Below are positions 54,590-62,677 of a stretch of 64,000 nt of DNA, piece by piece. How positions within the stretch are numbered: position 1 is the first letter of the stretch; every line of letters begins with the position of its first letter. The DNA comes from Pseudarthrobacter sp. NBSH8 (GTDB lineage Bacteria; Actinomycetota; Actinomycetes; Actinomycetales; Micrococcaceae). Under the pieces are notes generated by a model that worked only from the letters and a program-made list of their open reading frames with translations, was not told the origin of the DNA and searched no databases. The DNA lies in the NCBI RefSeq assembly GCF_014217545.1, contig NZ_CP043178.1:3720001-3784000 (forward strand), written 5' to 3'. The position numbers and the translations under genes were made by a program.

Positions 54590-55039
54590 ATGCCCGGCGC
54601 GGGCTGGCTGAGTGCCGTAGGGGCTCCAGCTTTCGCCGGAGCTTGCCCCGTAGGTCTGATCCTGGTGGGCTCTCCACCACCGGGCACAGCCTCGAACGTG
54701 ATGGCGTTCCTGGCCAAGGGGGACGTGGCCCTGTCGGTAGCCGTCGCCTCGGTATCCACCCTGATCGCACCGGTGGTTACGCCGCTGCTGGTCCTGTTCC
54801 TGTTCCTGTTCCTGGCCGGATCATTCCTGGAAATCGACGCCGGGAGCATGGTTCTGGACATCGTCAAGACGGTGCTCCTGCCAGTCATTGCCGGGCTGCT
54901 GCCGCGGCGCCCGCTGCGGGACGACCAGCAAGGGCTGCTTGAGGCAGCTTCGATCACCGCGCACGTCCGCACCGTCCTCCGCCAGGCGGCGCCGCGACAG
55001 CGGCTGATGCAGCAGCAGCAGGTACGCTCTATTTCATGA
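54590..55039 (+). pseudogene. Fragment of a bile-acid:sodium symporter (BASS) family transporter
   Basis: About 100 residues match the middle of BASS-family transporters: VGLILVGSPPPGTASNVMAFLAKGDVALSVAVASVSTLIAPVVTPLL and GSFLEIDAGSMVLDIVKTVLLPVIAGLL. The usual N-terminal helices and the C-terminal half are missing, and similarity ends near 54905. CTGTTC is repeated three times, giving LFLFLFL where the family has a shorter run. The open frame ends with a TGA overlapping the next gene's ATG, probably by chance. Confidence 0.65.
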
Positions 55040-57192
55040 CCCCCGCACCTGTGATCATCGCCATTGACGGGCGATCCGGCGCAGGCAAAACCACTCTGGC
55101 CATCGAACTCGCTGCGCAGCTACGGAACCATCACAAAGTCGCGCTGTTCCACCTTGAGGACATCTACCCGGGCTGGAATGGCCTCACCGCGGGCATCGAG
55201 CGCTACATTTCCACCGTGCTCAGACCCTTGAGCCGCGCCGAGCCCGCCACCTGGACCAGCTGGGACTGGGACAGTCATTACGACGGCGACACCCGGGTCA
55301 CGCTGCCCGCCGAGATCGTGATCATTGAGGGAGTGGGGGCGGCCGCCGCCGACGCCAGGCCCATGCTCAGCGCTGTCATCTGGGCCGACTCGCCGGACGA
55401 CATCCGCCGGAAGCGGGCCCTGGACCGCGACGGCGGGACGTATGAGCCGTTTTGGGACCAATGGGCCGAACAGGAAAACGCGTGGCTCGCCGCCGACGAC
55501 GTCCTCCGCCAAGCCGATATCCGCGTCCTCAACAATGCCGATGGTTCCGCCACCGCCGACGTCATGCAGGCCCTCGCGTACCTGCCCGCCCTCGGTCCGG
55601 CGCTTGTTCCCGAGCTTGCCTCCCGCCGCGGCCTCAGGCTGCGTGCAGAACGGCTGGACGCCAGGCCTGACGCCGCGGCCCTCTTCGAGAACCTTTACGG
55701 CGGCTCAGCGAACGCCGCCTGGCTGGACTCCTCCAATGCGGGCATCGCCAACACAGACATCTCCTACACAGGCTCCGCGAGCGCGTCCGCCGGGTCACCC
55801 CCCGAACAATCGCCAGCGCAGTCGCCGGCCACCGAACGCAACCGCTTCAGCATCCTCGCGGACGACGGCGGAACGTACGGTCAGGCGGTCACGCACAGGT
55901 CCGGCGAAAGCGTCATCACGGCAGGCTCCGCCACGGCGCGCGTGCCGGGACCGTTCTTCCGCTGGCTGGACACCGTCTGGGGACGCCGGGCGGTCCGCGC
56001 TCCGGAGGGCTACCCGGGCGACTTCACCCTGGGCTGGCTGGGCTGCCTGGGCTATGAGCTCAAGCGCGAAACCGGAGGGACGGACGTAGCGGCGCCGACT
56101 CCCGACGCGGCCCTGATCTTCGCGGGCCGCGCCGTCGTTCTGGACCACGTTGAAGGAACGGCCTGGCTCCTGGCGCTGGAAGCGCCCGACGCCGACAGTT
56201 GGCTGACCGCCGCCCGCGCCGCCGTCGCCGCCGGCTCCCCAAGCACCCCGGGCTCAGGCGCTCAAAGCACGCACGCCGGCGGCAGCAACGTCGTCGTGCG
56301 TCCCGTTGGGCCCGCATTCAGCAGCCGCGACACGGAGCGCTCCTACCTGGCCAAAATCGAGGCTGCCCAGCACCAAATCCATGAGGGCAACTCCTACGAG
56401 GTGTGCCTGACCACCACGCTCACGGCCCGGCTGCCCGCCGCCGCGGCGGCCCCCTGGCCCACGTACCTCGCGCTGCGGCGGAAGAACCCGGCGCCGTTCG
56501 CCAGCTACCTGCGGTTCGGCGGGCTGACGGTGGCCAGTACGTCGCCTGAGCGGTTCCTGAGGATAACGTCCGACGGCGGCATGCGCGCCGAACCGATCAA
56601 GGGCACCCGCCGCCGGGGTGCTGATCCGGAGCGTGACAGGCAACTGCGGGAGAACCTGGCGGCCTCGCTGAAGGACCGTGCGGAAAACATCATGATTGTG
56701 GACCTGCTGCGGAACGACCTTAGCCACTTCGCTGAGCCCGGATCGGTGACAGTCAGCAGGCTGTGCGAGATCGAAAGCTACGCCACCGTCCACCAGATGG
56801 TCAGCACCATCGATGCGCAGCTCCTGCCCGGAGCGCCGCGAGCCGAGGCGGTGGCCGCATGTTTCCCTGCCGGCTCCATGACCGGCGCTCCGAAAATCAG
56901 CACCATGGCAATCCTGGACCGGCTGGAGGAAGGCCCACGGGGCCTGTATTCCGGCGCGATCGGCTATTTTTCGCTCAACGGGGCCACGGACCTGGCGGTG
57001 GCGATCCGTACTTTGGTCACCACGGCGCAGCCCGGTGGTGACGGCGGCGAACAAGGGGCGACGGCGGATCTCACCCTCGGCATCGGCGGTGCCATCACTG
57101 CCGACTCGGTACCTGACGAGGAGTACGACGAAATCCGGGTGAAGGCGCACGGTGTGCTGTCCGCGCTGGGTGCGGACTTTCCCGGCGGCTAG
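55036..57192 (+). CDS. pabB: Aminodeoxychorismate synthase component I fused to an N-terminal P-loop kinase domain
   Basis: 718 residues. Residues 1-190 form a uridine-kinase-like P-loop domain: Walker A DGRSGAGKTT (about 11-20), HLEDIYPGWNGL, VIIEGVGA and a DRDGGTYEPFWDQWAEQE lid. Residues about 270-718 are PabB: DFTLGWLGCLGYELKRE, SYEVCLTTTL, PIKGTRRRG (the Lys typical of PabB), DLLRNDLS, CFPAGSMTGAPK, YSGAIGYFS and GGAITADSVPDEEYDE. It makes 4-amino-4-deoxychorismate for folate with a PabA partner not in the window. Low-complexity linkers join the parts. pabC lies 1.6 kb downstream. Confidence 0.88.
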   Translation: MTPAPVIIAIDGRSGAGKTTLAIELAAQLRNHHKVALFHLEDIYPGWNGLTAGIERYISTVLRPLSRAEPATWTSWDWDSHYDGDTRVTLPAEIVIIEGVGAAAADARPMLSAVIWADSPDDIRRKRALDRDGGTYEPFWDQWAEQENAWLAADDVLRQADIRVLNNADGSATADVMQALAYLPALGPALVPELASRRGLRLRAERLDARPDAAALFENLYGGSANAAWLDSSNAGIANTDISYTGSASASAGSPPEQSPAQSPATERNRFSILADDGGTYGQAVTHRSGESVITAGSATARVPGPFFRWLDTVWGRRAVRAPEGYPGDFTLGWLGCLGYELKRETGGTDVAAPTPDAALIFAGRAVVLDHVEGTAWLLALEAPDADSWLTAARAAVAAGSPSTPGSGAQSTHAGGSNVVVRPVGPAFSSRDTERSYLAKIEAAQHQIHEGNSYEVCLTTTLTARLPAAAAAPWPTYLALRRKNPAPFASYLRFGGLTVASTSPERFLRITSDGGMRAEPIKGTRRRGADPERDRQLRENLAASLKDRAENIMIVDLLRNDLSHFAEPGSVTVSRLCEIESYATVHQMVSTIDAQLLPGAPRAEAVAACFPAGSMTGAPKISTMAILDRLEEGPRGLYSGAIGYFSLNGATDLAVAIRTLVTTAQPGGDGGEQGATADLTLGIGGAITADSVPDEEYDEIRVKAHGVLSALGADFPGG

Positions 57193-57214
57193 GCAGGTCT
57201 GGTGACTGGCAGGC

Positions 57215-58747
57215 TTACTGGACGGTAGCCGTCAGCCGGGCCACGTTGTCGATGTACCGGGCCGCGAGGGGGCGCTGAAGCCAGTCCTCAAGCATGAGTT
57301 CGTTGGAAATGTCGCGGTACGTGTCTTCGACCGCGCGCATATTGTTCACGATCTCCGCGCCGAGCAGCATCACCGAGACCTCCATGTTCAGCGAGAAGGA
57401 GCGCATGTCCATGTTGCTGGAGCCCAGGACCGCCACTTCGTCGTCGATGGTGAAGTGCTTGGCGTGGAGCACGAAGGGCGCTTTGTAGAGGTAGATCCGG
57501 ACGCCTGCCTCCAACAGCGCCTCGTAATAGGAGCGCTGGGCGTGGTGGACCAGGAACTGATCGCCCTTCTCGGAGACGAACAACTCCACGTCCACGCCCC
57601 GCTGGGCCGCTGTGGTGATGGCGTAGAGCAGGGAATCGTCGGGCACAAAATACGGGCTGCAGATGGAGATCCGGTGCTGCGCAGAGTAGATCAGGGTGTT
57701 GAAGAGGCGCAGGTTGTTTTCGGTGATGAACCCGGGGCCGCTGGGCACCACCTGGGCCGTGACGTTGCCCGGTTCGGGGTTGGCCGGGAGCTGCAGCTGA
57801 TGTTCCAGCGACTCGTCGGTTTCGCTCAGCCAGTCCGTGGCGAAAACAACGTTGAGTGTGGTGACGATCGGTCCGCGCAGGCAGGCCATCAGCTCCACCC
57901 ATTCGCGGCCGGCCTTGCGGTGTTTGGGGTTGTTGTAGGAAGGCTCGATCAGATTCTGCGACCCTGTGAAGGCGAGTTCGCCGTCGATCACCATGATCTT
58001 CCGGTGGTTGCGGAGGTCCGGGCGCCGCCACTGGCCGTGGGTGGGCAGCAGCGGGAGCATCCGCTTCCACTGGATCTTCCCGGCCCTCAGCCGCTTAAGG
58101 AAGTTGCGGTAACCCTTGACCCGGAGCGTGCCGATGTGGTCGAACAGCACCCTGACTTCCACGCCGCGCTCGGCAGCCTCCTCGAGGGCGGTCAGCAGGT
58201 CATCGGTGACGTGGTCCGTACTCATGATGTAGAACTCGGCGTTAACGAAGTACTTGGCCTTGCGCACAGCCTCGGTCATGGCCAGGATCGAGTCCGGGTA
58301 GCCGGGGATGAGGTCCACGGTGTTGCCATCCACCATGGGGAGGGAGCCGAGCCGCCGGTTCAATTCACCGGCGGACTTCACCCATTCGGGCCCAGGGTAT
58401 TCACTGACGACGTCGGCGAGAGCCGAGATGCCGGACCGCACGCGGGTGTTGATGATCTCCTGCTGCTGGCGGCGGCGGCTGGAGAGCCTGAAGTTTCCGA
58501 AGAGAAGGAAAAGGATCAGGCCCAGGAACGGCACAAAAAAGATGCCCAGCAGCCAGGCCATGGCCGTTGTGGGGCGCCTGTTGCCGGGAATGATGCCGAC
58601 GGCGACGACCCGGATCACCAGGTCTGCAATGCTGAGCACCACCACCACCCACGTCGGTGCGGTACCGGCAAGCGAAATTGGCCACAGCACTGGAATACCC
58701 CCGGTTTGCGCGCACCCGCGGACCGGTTCCGGCGGGGCAATGACCAC
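57215..58747 (-). CDS. cls: Cardiolipin synthase
   Basis: 510 residues, phospholipase-D superfamily. Two N-terminal membrane helices (about 25-85, including TTAMAWLLGIFFVPFLGLILFLLFGNFRL) are followed by two HKD motifs, HRKIMVIDGELAFTGSQN (about 239) and HAKHFTIDDEVAVLGSSNMD (about 425). It condenses two phosphatidylglycerols into cardiolipin at the membrane. Full length. Convergent with pabB and divergent from pabC. Confidence 0.93.
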   Translation of the reverse strand: MVIAPPEPVRGCAQTGGIPVLWPISLAGTAPTWVVVVLSIADLVIRVVAVGIIPGNRRPTTAMAWLLGIFFVPFLGLILFLLFGNFRLSSRRRQQQEIINTRVRSGISALADVVSEYPGPEWVKSAGELNRRLGSLPMVDGNTVDLIPGYPDSILAMTEAVRKAKYFVNAEFYIMSTDHVTDDLLTALEEAAERGVEVRVLFDHIGTLRVKGYRNFLKRLRAGKIQWKRMLPLLPTHGQWRRPDLRNHRKIMVIDGELAFTGSQNLIEPSYNNPKHRKAGREWVELMACLRGPIVTTLNVVFATDWLSETDESLEHQLQLPANPEPGNVTAQVVPSGPGFITENNLRLFNTLIYSAQHRISICSPYFVPDDSLLYAITTAAQRGVDVELFVSEKGDQFLVHHAQRSYYEALLEAGVRIYLYKAPFVLHAKHFTIDDEVAVLGSSNMDMRSFSLNMEVSVMLLGAEIVNNMRAVEDTYRDISNELMLEDWLQRPLAARYIDNVARLTATVQ

Positions 58748-58782
58748 ATCTTAGCCGCGGCGGGCCCTACTAAGCTGGAGCC

Positions 58783-59724
58783 ATGACATCTCCTGCGCCC
58801 GTGGTGCTCGTTTTCCTTGACCCCGCGTTCCCGGACGGCCGGCTGGCCGACGCTTCACAGCCCCAGCTGATGGCCACGGACCAGGGCGCCACCCGCGGCG
58901 ATGGCGTGTTCGAATCCATGCTCGCGGTGGGCGGCGCAGTCCGGAAGCAGCAGGCGCATCTGGACCGGCTGGCGGGGTCGGCCCAGGCCCTTGACCTGCT
59001 GATTCCGGCGCAGGACGTGTGGCGGGCAGCCATCTCCGCGGGCGTCGCGGAGCACCGTAACCAGCACCCTGCTCCCTCGCCAGCGGAGGACGAGGTGGTG
59101 GTGAAACTTGTGGTCACCCGTGGCCCGGAAGGCGCGGAGTCTCCTACGTGCTGGGTCCAGGTCTCCCCGGTGGGCGCCCTCGGCCGCCGGCAGCGCGAAA
59201 CCGGGATCGACGTCATCCTCCTGGACCGCGGCTACGACAGCGACGTGGCTGAGCGTGCCCCGTGGCTGCTGCTCGGCGCCAAGACCCTGTCCTATGCCAC
59301 GAACATGGCCGCCCTGCGGTACGCCCACAAACAGGGCGCCGACGACGTCATCTTCACGTCCTCGGACGGCAGGGTCCTGGAAGGCCCCACGTCCACTGTG
59401 CTGCTGGCACATCTGGAAACGTCCGACGACGGCGCCGGCGCCACCCGCACGGTGCGCCGGCTCATCACTCCGCAGCTGGACAGCGGGATCCTCCCCGGGA
59501 CCTCCCAGGGTGCCCTTTTCGCGGCGGCCAAGGCGGCCGGGTGGGAGCTCGGGTATGGTCCGCTGGAACCACAGGACCTGCTGGATGCCGACGCCGTATG
59601 GCTGATTTCCAGCATCAGGCTGCTCGCGCCGGTGAACCACATTGACGGCAAGGAAGTGGGAACCCCTGCCCTGCAGAAGCAGCTGACGGCCGAACTCAAC
59701 GCATTGTTTGCCGGGGTTCAGTAG
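58783..59724 (+). CDS. pabC: Class IV aminotransferase, probable aminodeoxychorismate lyase
   Basis: 313 residues, fold-type IV PLP enzyme. ATRGDGVFESMLAVGG (about 31-46), catalytic Lys in LGAKTLSYATNMAALRYA (about 167), GADDVIFTSSDGRVLEGPTSTVLLAH and GILPGTSQGALF are the family blocks. Proximity to pabB points to ADC lyase (PabC), releasing pyruvate to give 4-aminobenzoate; branched-chain or D-amino-acid transaminase activity cannot be excluded. Confidence 0.82.
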   Translation: MTSPAPVVLVFLDPAFPDGRLADASQPQLMATDQGATRGDGVFESMLAVGGAVRKQQAHLDRLAGSAQALDLLIPAQDVWRAAISAGVAEHRNQHPAPSPAEDEVVVKLVVTRGPEGAESPTCWVQVSPVGALGRRQRETGIDVILLDRGYDSDVAERAPWLLLGAKTLSYATNMAALRYAHKQGADDVIFTSSDGRVLEGPTSTVLLAHLETSDDGAGATRTVRRLITPQLDSGILPGTSQGALFAAAKAAGWELGYGPLEPQDLLDADAVWLISSIRLLAPVNHIDGKEVGTPALQKQLTAELNALFAGVQ

Positions 59725-59766
59725 TTCGTTGGGATTCAACAGTTTTCCGGGATCCAGCAGTTTTCC
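59714..59766 (+). repeat. Degenerate 18-bp tandem repeats at the pabC stop
   Basis: GGGATTCAACAGTTTTCC (59731-59748) and GGGATCCAGCAGTTTTCC (59749-59766) match at 16 of 18 positions; a weaker copy (59714-59731) contains the pabC stop, and a partial fourth follows. Confidence 0.75.
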
Positions 59767-59792
59767 GACGTTCAGCAGGGAGGCCTGAGGCC

Positions 59793-60260
59793 ATGGCGGT
59801 TCGCAGTGCGGGGATCCTGCTGTACCGGCGGGGAGCAGACGGGCCGGAAGTATGGATAGCGCACATGGGCGGACCGTTCTGGGCTCGCAAACAGACGCAG
59901 TCGTGGTCCGTTCCCAAGGGCGAATACCTTCCCGATGAGGAACCCCTGCTGGCCGCCCTTCGGGAATTCGCCGAAGAGATCGGCACGCCGCCGCCGGCCG
60001 TTGACTATTTTGAGGTGGGGGCTTTCCGGCAACCGTCGGGAAAGGTCATTACGGTGTTTGCGGCAGAGTCTGACTTCCAGCCGGATGGGATTGTGAGCAA
60101 CACCTTTCCGCTGGAGTGGCCCAGAGGATCCGGCATCATCCAGGACTTTCCCGAGGTGGACGACGCCCGGTGGGTGACGGAGACCGATGCCCGCGGCAAG
60201 CTGGTCAAGGGCCAGCTGCCGATCCTGGACGCAGTGCTGCACCGTCTTGAACGGCACTGA
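59793..60260 (+). CDS. NUDIX hydrolase
   Basis: 155 residues. The Nudix box G-x5-E-x7-REUxEE-x-G is complete: GEYLPDEEPLLAALREFAEEIG (about 48-69). WSVPKGE before it and VGAFRQPSGKVITVFA after it fit the branch related to diadenosine-polyphosphate and NTP hydrolases. It hydrolyses a nucleoside diphosphate linked to X; substrate unknown. Confidence 0.9.
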   Translation: MAVRSAGILLYRRGADGPEVWIAHMGGPFWARKQTQSWSVPKGEYLPDEEPLLAALREFAEEIGTPPPAVDYFEVGAFRQPSGKVITVFAAESDFQPDGIVSNTFPLEWPRGSGIIQDFPEVDDARWVTETDARGKLVKGQLPILDAVLHRLERH

Positions 60261-60308
60261 ATTGAACCGCCCTGTTGGTCCGTCGCGCGGGTCCGTATGG
60301 TTTGGTGC

Positions 60309-60773
60309 ATGAACTCTCACACGGAGCCGACCAACACATTGACGTTCGACGAATGCTGGGAGTTGCTGGCCGATGACATACTGGGGCGCCTGGCCCTGGT
60401 AGTGGACGGCCATCCGGAGATCTTTCCGGTCAACTACGTGCTGGACCGCAGGAGCATCGTCTTCCGCAGCGCCGGTGGCTCCAAACTCTGGGGCGCGCAG
60501 GCGGACCGTGCCGCGGCGCTGGAGATCGACGGATACGATCCCCGCACGGAGATCGCCTGGAGCGTGGTGGTGCGCGGAGACACCGCAGTGATCGAGGCCC
60601 AGGCCGACAAGGACGCCGTTGACGCCCTGCATCTGGAGCCCTGGCAGCCCGGGCCCAAGGACTACTACATCCGGCTGACCCCCTTTGCACTGACCGGCCG
60701 TCGTTTCCGGGTCACCAAACCGGACGTCTGGAACACCCGGTTGGCGGACCGCCGTCGTGCTTCCTTCGAGTAG
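60309..60773 (+). CDS. Pyridoxamine 5'-phosphate oxidase family (flavin-binding) protein
   Basis: 154 residues from the ATG at 60309. LTFDECWELLADDILGRLALVVDGHPEIFPVNYVLD is the split-barrel flavin-reductase start typical of actinobacterial PNPOx-like proteins, followed by IVFRSAGGSKLWGAQ and VALEIDG-like strands (AALEIDGYD), and WSVVVRGDTAVIE. These proteins usually bind FMN, F420 or heme. Cofactor and reaction are not determined. Confidence 0.85.
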   Translation: MNSHTEPTNTLTFDECWELLADDILGRLALVVDGHPEIFPVNYVLDRRSIVFRSAGGSKLWGAQADRAAALEIDGYDPRTEIAWSVVVRGDTAVIEAQADKDAVDALHLEPWQPGPKDYYIRLTPFALTGRRFRVTKPDVWNTRLADRRRASFE

Positions 60774-60786
60774 CGCGGGTGACCTT

Positions 60787-61368
60787 ATGGACGGCGAAGC
60801 AGCCGCTCCGCTTGTCCCTGGGGTCCGGATCCGGCTGCTCCGGCGTAACGATGCCGCCGGCCTGAGCGAGGCCTACCGCCGGAACCGCCAGCACCTCGCG
60901 CATTGGGAACCGGAGCGGGACGAAGCCTTCTTCACTCCCCGGCATCAACTGGACATCATCCGGGCCAAGCTCGTCCAGCATTCAACGGGCCAGGAAGTTC
61001 CGTGGGTGCTGGTGGGCCACGATGATCCCGCTTACATCCTCGGCGCCGTCACCCTCACCGGCATCGCCCGTGGGCCGTTCCTCAACGCCAACCTCGGGTA
61101 CTGGGTTGATTCCAGCCTCAACCGGCGGGGCATCGGATCTGCGGCTGTCCGCTTTGCCACGGACCATGCCCGGACGGAGCTGGGCCTCCACCGCATCCAG
61201 GCGGCAACGCTGCTCCACAATGAGCCCTCACGCAAAATCCTCGGGCGCGCCGGCTTTCGGGAAATCGGCGTAGCGCCGCAATACCTGAAAATTGCCGGCC
61301 GCTGGCAGGACCACCTGCTCCACCAACTGCTGCTCCACAATGAGCCCACCGCGAAAGGCACCCCATGA
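60787..61368 (+). CDS. GNAT N-acetyltransferase (RimJ/RimL type)
   Basis: 193 residues. GVRIRLLRRNDAAGLSEAYRRNRQHLAHWEP opens as in RimJ/RimL, and LGYWVDSSLNRRGIGSAAVRFATDHARTELGLHRIQAATLLHNEPSRKILGRAGFREIG contains the acetyl-CoA pyrophosphate loop (RRGIGS) and the NxxS..L motif. It acetylates an amino group, possibly a ribosomal protein N-terminus. Stop overlaps the thiolase ATG by four bases. Confidence 0.9.
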   Translation: MDGEAAAPLVPGVRIRLLRRNDAAGLSEAYRRNRQHLAHWEPERDEAFFTPRHQLDIIRAKLVQHSTGQEVPWVLVGHDDPAYILGAVTLTGIARGPFLNANLGYWVDSSLNRRGIGSAAVRFATDHARTELGLHRIQAATLLHNEPSRKILGRAGFREIGVAPQYLKIAGRWQDHLLHQLLLHNEPTAKGTP

Positions 61369-62630
61369 GTAACGACTCTCCTATCCCCGTCATCCTGGGC
61401 GGCGCACGCACTCCCTTCGGCAAGTTCCGCGGCGCCCTCTCCGGGCTCACCTCCAGCGAACTGGGCGCCCACGCCATCCGGAACGCACTGGAACGGTCCG
61501 GGGTGGCGCCGGAACAGGTCCAGGCCGTCATCGTGGGCCAGGTCATCCAGGCGGGCGCGGGCCAGGGACCCGCCAGGCAGGCCAGCCTTGCCGCCGGCAT
61601 CGGCTGGGACGTGCCCACCGTGACCATCAACAAACTGTGCCTGTCCGGGCTGACCGCCGTGATCGATGCCGCCCGGATGATCCGCGCCGGCGAGGCTGAT
61701 TTCATTGTGGCGGCGGGCCAGGAATCCATGACCAACGCCCCGCACCTGCTGCCCCGGCTTCGCGGCGGCGTTGCGATCGGCGATGCGCCGTTGCTGGATT
61801 CCCTGAACTTTGACGGCCTGCAGGACCCTGTCTCCGGCGAACTGATGGGATCCGCCACCGACGCCGGGAACACCCGCCTGGGCATCAGCCGCGAGGACCA
61901 GGACGCCGTCGCCGCCCTCTCCCACCAGCGGGCGGAGGCCGCCCGGGCCGCAGGCATCCTGGCCGAAGAGATCGCCCCGGTGGAGGTCCCGCAGCGCCGG
62001 GGACCCGCCGTCGTGATTGATGCCGACGAAGGCATCCGCGCCGGCACCACCATCGAGACGCTGGCGGCACTGAAACCCGCCTTCTCCAAGGATCCGGCGG
62101 CCACCATCACCGCCGGTTCGGCCTCCCCACTGTCCGACGGCGCGGCCGCCGTTGTGGTGGCCAGCAAGTCAGCAGCGGAAGCGGCCGGCCTTAGCTGGAT
62201 CGCGGAGATCGGTAGCCACGGCCAGACCGCCGGACCGGACGGGTCCCTGCATTCCCAGCCGTCCCGCGCCATTGAACAGGCCCTGAAACTTGAAGGGCTG
62301 AGCATTGACAACGTGGACCTGATTGAGATCAACGAAGCCTTCGCGTCGGTGGTACTGCAGTCAGCCAAGGACCTGGGGATCGACGCGGACAGGATCAACG
62401 CCGACGGCGGCGCCATCGCCTTGGGCCACCCGGTGGGCGCATCGGGGGCCCGCCTGGTCCTGCATCAGGCACTGGCGCTGAACCGGCGCGGCGGCGGGAC
62501 GGGCGTGGTTGCCTTGTGCGGCGGCGGTGGCCAGGGCGACGCCCTGATCCTCAAAGCCCGACCCACACCCCTCCTCCAAAGCAACGCGGGGTCACTTAAC
62601 GCCCATGCGGAGGCTTTGGACGGGCGCTAA
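61365..62630 (+). CDS. Acetyl-CoA C-acetyltransferase (thiolase)
   Basis: 421 residues. Nucleophilic Cys in NKLCLSG (about 92), then GHPVGASGARLVL with the catalytic His and ALCGGGGQGDA with the second Cys. Thiolases condense or cleave acyl-CoA units (beta-oxidation, acetoacetyl-CoA). The conserved domain ends at DALILKA; the last 23 residues are encoded by the left arm and loop of a long inverted repeat whose right arm supplies the stop codon. The downstream acyl-CoA synthetase suggests fatty-acid activation and degradation. Confidence 0.93.
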   Translation: MSNDSPIPVILGGARTPFGKFRGALSGLTSSELGAHAIRNALERSGVAPEQVQAVIVGQVIQAGAGQGPARQASLAAGIGWDVPTVTINKLCLSGLTAVIDAARMIRAGEADFIVAAGQESMTNAPHLLPRLRGGVAIGDAPLLDSLNFDGLQDPVSGELMGSATDAGNTRLGISREDQDAVAALSHQRAEAARAAGILAEEIAPVEVPQRRGPAVVIDADEGIRAGTTIETLAALKPAFSKDPAATITAGSASPLSDGAAAVVVASKSAAEAAGLSWIAEIGSHGQTAGPDGSLHSQPSRAIEQALKLEGLSIDNVDLIEINEAFASVVLQSAKDLGIDADRINADGGAIALGHPVGASGARLVLHQALALNRRGGGTGVVALCGGGGQGDALILKARPTPLLQSNAGSLNAHAEALDGR

Positions 62631-62646
62631 GTGACCCCGCGTTGCT
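62580..62646. repeat. 25-bp inverted repeat at the thiolase 3' end
   Basis: Arms 62580-62604 and 62622-62646 are complementary except at one base, with a 17-base loop. The left arm is coding, and the thiolase TAA (62628-62630) lies in the right arm. It probably acts as a terminator or repetitive palindrome. Confidence 0.8.
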
Positions 62647-62677
62647 GTCAACCACTCCACTAGCGGGACAGGACACC

